Below are positions 1 to 6,630 of a stretch of 24,272 nt of DNA, piece by piece. The stretch is from positions 1 to 24,272 of the IMG/VR virus record IMGVR_UViG_3300033994_001170; one strand, given 5' to 3'. The stretch is from a virus. The position numbers and the translations under genes are program-made. The notes beneath the pieces were generated by a model. That model did not search any database, was not told the DNA's origin, and saw only the letters and a list, made by a program, of their open reading frames with translations. Positions within the stretch are counted from its first letter, which is position 1. The number at the start of each line of letters is the position of its first letter.

Positions 1-2
1 AC

Positions 3-1547
3 ATAACTTCAAAGGCTCCGATGTATTGGTTTAATTTACCTTTGGAATACCCAATATTTTATTGGACAATGCCTATCCCAATTCATATTAAAAAATTCAA
101 AGACAATCCTAACTTTAGAGGATTTTTAGTTGAGTTCTATGATGTGGAAACAAACGAATTAGTTTTTGGTCAAGAGTTAATTGTTAATCCTAATTTCTAC
201 CCAAGAATACCTGAATTTAAATTTAAACCTTTGGATTGTAATTACATTAACTATTATGAGTTTTTTGTTGATAGATGTTTTGATGATTTAAAGTTAGAAA
301 ATCTTGATACTGTAATTGATATTGGTGCTAATGTTGGGTTATTCGCTAAGTACATGTATACCATAAATGCTAAAAAAGTTATTTTAGTTGAGGCAAATCC
401 ATACCTAAGGGAAAGTATTGAATATCATTTAGATGGTGATTTATCTAAATCAACCATTTATATGAACCCTGTTTACAAGGAACATACCAAGATTGATTTC
501 AGATTTTCAAAAGAAAATTCAACTATTGGGTCAAATGTTTTTGACGGTAATGTGGGAGAATATGGTCAACTTAACAATTTAATTAGTTGTGACACTATTA
601 CTATTGATGATATCTACAAAGATAATGACTATGGTAGAATATCATTATTTAAATGTGATATTGAGGGTGGTGAATACCCAATTTTTGAATCAATTACTGA
701 TGAACAGATTGGATTGGTGGATAGATTTATGATTGAGTTTCATGAAAATACCAATGGACAAATTAATATCATACTTGAAAAACTTGAAAAAAATGATTTT
801 GAATATGATATTATCATTTATGAAATGGGACGTAAAACTAAAGCGGATAAAAACGCTAAACATGGAGTAATCTTTGCTAAACCTAAAAATAAAGTTAACA
901 ATGACATTTTAGATTTTTCACAAAACAATGAACAGGAAATAATTCTATCATTTTTTGATGGGGAAGACCCAAAAACAAATAAATTTTTAGATATTGGTGC
1001 GAATGACGGTAAAACATTTTCAAATACACACGCGCTTGCATTATTAGGATGGGATGGAGTTTGTGTTGAACCTACCCAAACTGCTTTTTTAAAATTACAG
1101 AATTTATATAAAAAAAATAAAAATATTAAATGTATTAATGCGGGTGTTTCAAATAAAACAGATGTGATAAATATACATGAAAGTTTGAACTGGGATGTGA
1201 GCGATGCTCCGCAGGGAATATTATCTACTATACATCCTGAAAATAAAGAAAGATTTATTGGAATGAGTTGGAAAGAAAATCAAATAATAGTATACAATTT
1301 TAATGATATTGTTGAATATTATGATTTAGAAAAAGATACCTATGATTTCATTAATATTGACGTTGAAGGGCATGAATTAATTGTAATAGATGAAATACAA
1401 AATAAATTAAAAAAATGTAGATTATTGTGTGTTGAAAAAACTAATGATGAAAATAGTAATCAAAAAATAATACAAAAACTACATGAATTTGGATTTACAA
1501 TTACGCATACAACAACTGATAATTATATTGCTAAAAAAATAAAATAA
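3..1547 (+). CDS. Tandem FkbM-family methyltransferase, 5' end outside window
   Basis: Two class I SAM-dependent methyltransferase domains of the FkbM family lie in one chain. Numbering from the ATG at 21, domain 1 has the SAM-binding DIGANVG at residues 100-106, VEAN near 123 and the acidic DIEGGE at 213-218. Domain 2 repeats the plan with DIGANDG at 324-330, CVEPT near 348 and IDVEGHE at 446-452. FkbM enzymes O-methylate sugars or polyketides, and here the target is probably a sugar made or transferred by this operon. The frame is open to the left edge with no stop before the ATG at 21. Residues 20-70 look like the middle of a beta-rich module (VEFYDVETNELVF) also seen in the 710-residue glycosyltransferase at 6631, so the true start is probably upstream. 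The next gene starts one base after the stop. The methyltransferase class is secure; the substrate is unknown. Confidence 0.88.
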   Translation: MTSKAPMYWFNLPLEYPIFYWTMPIPIHIKKFKDNPNFRGFLVEFYDVETNELVFGQELIVNPNFYPRIPEFKFKPLDCNYINYYEFFVDRCFDDLKLENLDTVIDIGANVGLFAKYMYTINAKKVILVEANPYLRESIEYHLDGDLSKSTIYMNPVYKEHTKIDFRFSKENSTIGSNVFDGNVGEYGQLNNLISCDTITIDDIYKDNDYGRISLFKCDIEGGEYPIFESITDEQIGLVDRFMIEFHENTNGQINIILEKLEKNDFEYDIIIYEMGRKTKADKNAKHGVIFAKPKNKVNNDILDFSQNNEQEIILSFFDGEDPKTNKFLDIGANDGKTFSNTHALALLGWDGVCVEPTQTAFLKLQNLYKKNKNIKCINAGVSNKTDVINIHESLNWDVSDAPQGILSTIHPENKERFIGMSWKENQIIVYNFNDIVEYYDLEKDTYDFINIDVEGHELIVIDEIQNKLKKCRLLCVEKTNDENSNQKIIQKLHEFGFTITHTTTDNYIAKKIK

Positions 1548-1548
1548 T

Positions 1549-2202
1549 ATGAAATTAAGAACACCTGGTACATTGTCATCATCGGTTTACGATGTCACAA
1601 AAAAATTTGAAGAACAATTAGCTGAATATGCTGGTGCACCATATGCTGTTACAGTTGATAATCAAAGTAACGCTTTATTTTTAGCGTTGTATTATGAGAA
1701 AATTAATGGTAAAACAATTAAAATACCAAGTAGAACATACCCGTCAGTACCTTGCGAGATTATCCACGCTGGAGGTAAAGTCGAGTTTGAACCTGTTTAT
1801 GGGTCAACATTAAAAGGAGCGTATCAACTATCACCAACAAATGTTTGGGATTCGGCATTAAGATTTACAAGTGATATGTATATACCAGGAACACATATGT
1901 GTTTATCATTTACAGGCCCATATAAACACTTAAAACTTGGTAAAGGTGGTGCAATCTTAACTGACGATTTTGAGGCTTACAAGTGGTTTAAACGAGCGAG
2001 ATATTCAGGTAGGAATGAAGTATCGTATCATGATGATAATTTTGATATGTTAGGATGGAATTTTTACATGATGCCTGAAATTGCTTCAAGAGGTTTATTA
2101 CTTATGAATCAATTTTATAACATGGATGGTACACCTAAACATAATGAAGATTTGGAACTACCATATCCTGACTTATCAAAATTTGAAATATATAAAAAAT
2201 AA
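1549..2202 (+). CDS. Short DegT/DnrJ/EryC1/StrS-type PLP aminotransferase
   Basis: This 217-residue protein matches the N-terminal large domain of sugar aminotransferases that put an amino group on a nucleotide-linked keto sugar. The pattern SFTGPYKHLKLGKGGAI places a candidate PLP-binding lysine at K126, five residues before the glycine of the GxGG turn as in the family. WDSAL at 100-104 supplies D101 where the family has the aspartate contacting the pyridine nitrogen. Residues 59-70 (IPSRTYPSVPCE) correspond to the usual 'P.ft...t..ai...G' segment. Family members normally run to about 370-400 residues, so the whole C-terminal small domain is missing. The frame is intact with a clean stop that overlaps the next start (TAATG), so this is a genuine short gene rather than a frameshift. 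It may be a reduced enzyme, or a sugar-binding protein that no longer transaminates. Confidence 0.8.
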   Translation: MKLRTPGTLSSSVYDVTKKFEEQLAEYAGAPYAVTVDNQSNALFLALYYEKINGKTIKIPSRTYPSVPCEIIHAGGKVEFEPVYGSTLKGAYQLSPTNVWDSALRFTSDMYIPGTHMCLSFTGPYKHLKLGKGGAILTDDFEAYKWFKRARYSGRNEVSYHDDNFDMLGWNFYMMPEIASRGLLLMNQFYNMDGTPKHNEDLELPYPDLSKFEIYKK

Positions 2203-2765
2203 TGGGATTTTATAGTAAAAATGAGTTGGTCGAAATAGGTTTCAAATCTATTGGGGATAATGTTTTAATTTCTAATAGATGTTCAATTTATAATCCTAAA
2301 AATATTGAATTGGGTAATAATGTTAGAATTGATGATTTTTGTGTGATAAGTGCTGGTAATGGAGGAATTAAGTTAGGTAATAATGTCCATATTGCAATTT
2401 TCTGTAGTTTAATGGGTAATGAAGAAATTGTAATGAAAGATTTTTCAGGACTATCTTCTAGAGTATCCATATATACATCAACAGATGATTATAGTGGGGA
2501 ATTCATGACAAATCCCACAGTTAATAAAGAATTTACAAATGTGATTTCAGGTAAAGTCATATTAGGTAAACATGTTATTATTGGTGCGGGTACTATAATA
2601 TTACCAAATGTTGAGATTGAAGATTATAGTGCTATAGGTAGTTTATCATTAGTAAATAAAAACATATCTGAGTCTAAAATTGCGGTTGGAATACCGGCTA
2701 AAGAAATAAAGGATAGAAAAAAAAATATAATAAATTTAGAATGCGAGTATCTGAAAAAATTTTAA
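2202..2765 (+). CDS. Left-handed beta-helix (hexapeptide repeat) acyltransferase
   Basis: The protein is built of hexapeptide repeats with I/V/L at every sixth position. Examples are IGDNVLI, IELGNNVRID, IKLGNNVHIA and VILGKHVIIGAGTIILPNVEI, ending with the typical AVGIPAKEIK tail. This is the trimeric left-handed beta-helix fold of WbbJ/NeuD/CatB-type O- or N-acyltransferases, which use acetyl-CoA or another acyl-CoA. Length (187) is normal for the family. A loop at about residues 80-115 (YTSTDDYSGEFMTNP) breaks the repeats, as in maltose and galactoside acetyltransferases. Its start overlaps the aminotransferase stop by one base, and its 3' end overlaps the hydratase gene by 25 bases. The order suggests it acylates the amino sugar, perhaps with an acyl group prepared by the hydratase; that link is inferred. 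Confidence 0.9.
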   Translation: MGFYSKNELVEIGFKSIGDNVLISNRCSIYNPKNIELGNNVRIDDFCVISAGNGGIKLGNNVHIAIFCSLMGNEEIVMKDFSGLSSRVSIYTSTDDYSGEFMTNPTVNKEFTNVISGKVILGKHVIIGAGTIILPNVEIEDYSAIGSLSLVNKNISESKIAVGIPAKEIKDRKKNIINLECEYLKKF

Positions 2766-3109
2766 TTTCTGAAGATATGGTTAAAGATTTCTCTGAGTTA
2801 TCAGGAGATAAAAACCCAATACACTTAGATGAGGAATACGCTAAATCAACTATTTTTGGTAAAAGAGTTGCTCACGGGATGTTATTAAGTTCCTTTTTTT
2901 CAAGATTGATATCTGAAGTATATCCTGGTAAGGGTTCAATATATCTACAACAAAATTTGATTTTTAAAAACCCTTGTTTTATTAATGATGAAATTGAGGT
3001 GATTGTAGAACTTGATAAAAAAGACGGAAATAAGTTTTTTTTAAAAACAATAATTTTTAAAGATGATGAAATTTTAATTGAGGGGAATGCAATAATTCTA
3101 AAAAAATAA
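2741..3109 (+). CDS. MaoC-like (R)-specific enoyl-CoA hydratase, hot-dog fold
   Basis: This 122-residue single hot-dog domain has the full MaoC/PhaJ hydratase signature. SGDKNPIHLD at 21-30 holds the catalytic aspartate D23 and histidine H28, followed by an acidic EEYA and by FGKRVAHGML at about 40-49. GSIYLQQNLIFKNP then matches the family's 'gs.yl.q.l.F..P'. (R)-hydratases add water to enoyl-CoA to give (R)-3-hydroxyacyl-CoA. Length and motif order are normal, so it is probably active. It overlaps the acyltransferase by 25 bases, which suggests the two are translated together. A hydratase of this type is unexpected in a phage. The simplest reading is that it makes a 3-hydroxyacyl-CoA donor, such as hydroxybutyryl, for the acyltransferase next door. 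Its substrate cannot be read from sequence. Confidence 0.9.
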   Translation: MRVSEKILISEDMVKDFSELSGDKNPIHLDEEYAKSTIFGKRVAHGMLLSSFFSRLISEVYPGKGSIYLQQNLIFKNPCFINDEIEVIVELDKKDGNKFFLKTIIFKDDEILIEGNAIILKK

Positions 3110-3121
3110 TAGGGATAAATA

Positions 3122-4858
3122 ATGAAAAAAATACTTACGGTAGTAGTACCATCTTATAATTTTGAAAAATATATTGAAGAGTGTATTGATTCAATATACT
3201 CTCAAAAAATTAATTATGGGTTTGATGTGATAGTAAGGGATGATGGGTCGACAGATAATACTAAAGATGTTTTAATTAAATTAAAAGAAAAATACCCTAA
3301 TTTAATAATTTTAAATGGTGATACTAATTTAGGAGGTTTTGAAAATATTAGAACTTTATTAAATTACTGTAAAACAAAATACATTGCTTATATTGACGGA
3401 GATGATTATTTTGATAATTATACAATCTTAAATGAAGAAGTTGAATTTTTAGAGAACAGTCCAAATTATAGTATGGTTTGTACAGGAACAAGATATTTGC
3501 ATCCCGATGGTACCAAGATACCTACAGTTCCTGAATTGTTTATTAGTTCATTTCTTGACGATATAACTACAGATGATTTATTAACTATTAATCATGCATC
3601 TTTTGCGAGGGTATTTAGAAACATACCAAATTTAATTAAAGATTATTTTACAAATTTACCTTATGTTGATTGGCCGCTTAATTATGAAATTAGTAAACAC
3701 GGTTTAATTAAGTGTATTCATAAATGTGGGGGAATTTATCGAATATCAAATGATGGTATGTTTTCAAATATTTCGGAAGAAGAAAAAAACAAAAAAAACA
3801 TAATAGTTTCTAATGAACTCAAAAGACAAAATATTAAAGATGAATTTAAAACAATAACAATAGTCGATTGTTTTATCCATAATGAAAATGTTTTAAATAA
3901 GTTGGAGTTATGTATTAATAACTTAAAAAAGTATAACCATACAATACTTCTTGTGTCTAATACTATTGTTCCTGAACATATATTAAAAATTGTTGATTAT
4001 CATTTATATAACTCAAATAACATTCTTTTTGAAGGTGAATACACTAATTCCGAACCAGTTATTTTTTGGAAAAACCTTGGTTCATTAACAACTCATGAAG
4101 TTACAAATACAATACAAAAACATGGATTACCTGTTATGGTTAATTTGTTTAACTCATTAGATTTGTGTAAGTCATTTGGGTTTACACATTTCCAAAGAAT
4201 TGAAGTTGATGATTTATATAGTGAAGAAGGTTATGAATATATGACAACTGTACCAGTGATTTGTTCTACTCAAAACAAAAAGGGAATGTTTTATTTTAAT
4301 GAAGGTAGAGATGTTTCGTTCCATTATTTTTATTGTGAAATAGAATACTTCCAACAGATAATTAATAGGATTAATTGTGAGGAAGATTATAAAAATTATT
4401 TACAAAATAATGGGTATGGTACTGACTTTATAAATGTTGAAAAATATCTTTATGATAACATAAATAGAAAAGATTATGGGTTAATAATTCGAAAAGACGG
4501 AGAAGTTGATATGAACACTGATTTCCAAAATACCTTATGGAATACGGAAACAACTGTTAGTAATGTATCTTCAAAATTCAAAGGATGTTCTACAAAACTT
4601 TATAATATGTCAGGACAAAATTCTATAATGTTATTATCCTACAATTACAATCATTTTAGGTCGGAAAGAAAAATAGTTGTTAACTATATTGATGGTAGTT
4701 TAGAAACTGTGTATCATGGGTTAGAAAATTATGGACATTGGTCATTTAATATTTTTGAAAATAAAGTTGAAAAAATATCAGTGTACGATACTCAAGATGA
4801 TGAATTTTTATATGATTTTATAAATAAAAATATTCTTGATTATATTGTTTTTATATGA
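3122..4858 (+). CDS. GT2-family glycosyltransferase with C-terminal extension
   Basis: Residues 1-220 are a family 2 (GT-A) glycosyltransferase. VVVPSYNFEKYIEECIDSI is at the start, the nucleotide-binding RDDGSTDNT at 39-47, and the metal-binding D92-G-D-D95 in YIDGDDYFDN. Such enzymes transfer a sugar from a nucleotide donor. Residues from about 230 to 578 form a second part I do not recognise; it begins TITIVDCFIHNENVLNKLELCINNLKKY and resembles a second glycosyltransferase-like Rossmann unit. It ends in a beta-rich stretch (VVNYIDGSLETVYHGLENYGHWSFNIFENKVEKISVYD) similar in style to C-terminal modules in neighbouring genes. The start lies 12 bases after the hydratase stop, and the end overlaps the next gene by four bases (ATGA). 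The role is probably building a surface or virion glycan. Confidence 0.88.
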   Translation: MKKILTVVVPSYNFEKYIEECIDSIYSQKINYGFDVIVRDDGSTDNTKDVLIKLKEKYPNLIILNGDTNLGGFENIRTLLNYCKTKYIAYIDGDDYFDNYTILNEEVEFLENSPNYSMVCTGTRYLHPDGTKIPTVPELFISSFLDDITTDDLLTINHASFARVFRNIPNLIKDYFTNLPYVDWPLNYEISKHGLIKCIHKCGGIYRISNDGMFSNISEEEKNKKNIIVSNELKRQNIKDEFKTITIVDCFIHNENVLNKLELCINNLKKYNHTILLVSNTIVPEHILKIVDYHLYNSNNILFEGEYTNSEPVIFWKNLGSLTTHEVTNTIQKHGLPVMVNLFNSLDLCKSFGFTHFQRIEVDDLYSEEGYEYMTTVPVICSTQNKKGMFYFNEGRDVSFHYFYCEIEYFQQIINRINCEEDYKNYLQNNGYGTDFINVEKYLYDNINRKDYGLIIRKDGEVDMNTDFQNTLWNTETTVSNVSSKFKGCSTKLYNMSGQNSIMLLSYNYNHFRSERKIVVNYIDGSLETVYHGLENYGHWSFNIFENKVEKISVYDTQDDEFLYDFINKNILDYIVFI

Positions 4859-5574
4859 AATATAAAATTAAATTAGTTCATTTACAGACAACACAAAATG
4901 AACACAGAGAAAAACTATCACGAAAATCTGTACAGCAAGTAATACCTTATGGTATTGAATATGTTTTACATCAAAATGAATTATATACTTCATTACCTCC
5001 AGTTCATACCAGTGTTAGACCACATAATGTTAGAATGGGTAAATATGAAGATGTTAATGACCCTGAATACGGTAATGCGTTAACACCTGCTCACTACGGA
5101 TGTTTTGAGGCATTTAAAATTGGAATCTTATCAGAATTTGATAACGATTTAGACTTCTTAATTGTATGTGAAGGTGATTGTATTATAGAAGTTCCGATTG
5201 AGGAGTTTATAGATAAAGTTAATCAAGTATGTAGTATTGTTAATCAGGAAGATATTTCTTATTTTTCATTTGGTGACACTAAAACTTTGGATTATGGATG
5301 GCATCAGTCTGACGTAGCTAGAGAAATACCAAATCAAGATTTATTGTTTATTACAAATAAAATAATTGGTTTACAATGTATTATGTTTTCAAAAAAATCA
5401 CGTAAAACAATTATGAACCAGTTAAGAACACATAGATGGGACTGTGCTGACACATTTTTTAATATTATATGTGCGGAACAGAGATTAAATATGGGTGTTC
5501 TAAAGAAGAGAATAACGACTCAAGCGGATGGTGAGTCGTTTATTGATAAAGAAAATAAAATATTTTTAAAATAA
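4855..5574 (+). CDS. GT25-like glycosyltransferase
   Basis: This 239-residue protein has features of the LPS glycosyltransferase family 25. A segment TPAHYGCFEAFK at 77-88 sits where GT25 has its 'G.iGC..SH...w' motif. A hydrophobic strand then ends in an acidic metal-binding triad, FLIVCEGDCI at 101-110, equivalent to the family's 'lilEDDa'. The N-terminus KIKLVHLQTTQNEHREK is like the family's 'vi.L.....R...'. It overlaps the upstream glycosyltransferase by four bases (ATGA) and is followed 12 bases later by another glycosyltransferase, so all are co-translated. Family placement rests on two motifs only; a divergent GT-A enzyme of another family is possible. Confidence 0.65.
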   Translation: MKYKIKLVHLQTTQNEHREKLSRKSVQQVIPYGIEYVLHQNELYTSLPPVHTSVRPHNVRMGKYEDVNDPEYGNALTPAHYGCFEAFKIGILSEFDNDLDFLIVCEGDCIIEVPIEEFIDKVNQVCSIVNQEDISYFSFGDTKTLDYGWHQSDVAREIPNQDLLFITNKIIGLQCIMFSKKSRKTIMNQLRTHRWDCADTFFNIICAEQRLNMGVLKKRITTQADGESFIDKENKIFLK

Positions 5575-5586
5575 ATTAAAAATATT

Positions 5587-6612
5587 ATGATAGTAATTAA
5601 TGATTTTGCTTTTTGTTTTTTGTCACAATACGATGTTGATATTGAAAGACAAGAATGTGAATTAACAAAACTTTCAGATAAATTTCAGATTGAAAGATGG
5701 TATAGAAAAGATAGGAATTTATCTAAGTATATTTCATTTTCCCAAATGATTAATGACGCTATAGATGATACCGACAGTGAATTTATGATTTTTTGTAATC
5801 CTAAAACAAATTTTACATCTAAAGATGTTGAATTTATGATAGATAAACTTTCAAATGGATATTGTTTTGTGTCAGTTGTTAGTTTTGGATTTTTTGGATT
5901 TTCAAAAGAGTTAATTAGAAGGGTTGGAATGTTAGATGAGAAATTTATTGGTGCAGAATTTGAAGATGATGATTTTGCAATAAGGTTATCTCATTTTAAA
6001 AAGGCTGTTTGGTGGGGTTATAACTATGACAAATATATTTATTATTTGTCAAAATCTGAAAATTTAAAACATATATCATATTCTATTTTTAATAGAAAAT
6101 ATAAAATAGTTGATAAAAAAATTTATATAAATAAAGATTTATTTACACATAAGAAAATTAGTAAACGGCATACTAATCATTCTGATGAAATTTTTAATTC
6201 ATGGAAAGACTCAAGTCAATCATTTGGTGATATACATTATGGTGAATACTTAAAAAATTTTGAAACTGAAATAGTTGATTTTAATTTAACTGAAAAATTA
6301 ACAAATTTTGAAATAAAAATTAAAAAAAATATATCTGATTTTTTTGTTGAATTATTGTCTGAAAATAAATTTGTAATTAAAATTGCAATTTTACAAAATT
6401 TTAATAAAGGTAGGACTATTCTTAAATATTTTGAAACTTTTAGTAATGGTTGGTATAAATTTAATATAATTGACCCGTATGATAATCAATTATATACTGA
6501 CGACGTTGAAATTAGAATTTTTATAGATGATAATCAAATATATAACAATACATTAAAAGAATACGAAGATTTATCTTTAAATTTTAACATACCTGTTTAT
6601 GTTAATAATTAA
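5587..6612 (+). CDS. Divergent GT-A glycosyltransferase
   Basis: The N-terminal half (about 1-170) shows the late part of a GT2-like fold. SEFMIFCNPKTNF at 64-76 stands where the DxD strand would be, and GMLDEKFIGAEFEDDDFAIRL at 114-134 matches the 'G.fDE.F.....EDvDl..R' pattern, with E126-D-D-D129 as the likely catalytic acids. The usual N-terminal nucleotide-binding motif is weak. Residues from about 225 to 341 are a beta-rich tail (FEIKIKKNISDFFVELL, WYKFNIIDPYDNQLYTDDVEIRIFI) of unknown function. It lies between the GT25-like gene and the large fusion gene with gaps of 12 and 18 bases, so it belongs to the same operon. Codon use is very AT-rich, like its neighbours. Confidence 0.7.
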   Translation: MIVINDFAFCFLSQYDVDIERQECELTKLSDKFQIERWYRKDRNLSKYISFSQMINDAIDDTDSEFMIFCNPKTNFTSKDVEFMIDKLSNGYCFVSVVSFGFFGFSKELIRRVGMLDEKFIGAEFEDDDFAIRLSHFKKAVWWGYNYDKYIYYLSKSENLKHISYSIFNRKYKIVDKKIYINKDLFTHKKISKRHTNHSDEIFNSWKDSSQSFGDIHYGEYLKNFETEIVDFNLTEKLTNFEIKIKKNISDFFVELLSENKFVIKIAILQNFNKGRTILKYFETFSNGWYKFNIIDPYDNQLYTDDVEIRIFIDDNQIYNNTLKEYEDLSLNFNIPVYVNN

Positions 6613-6630
6613 AAACATTATTATAGTAAT

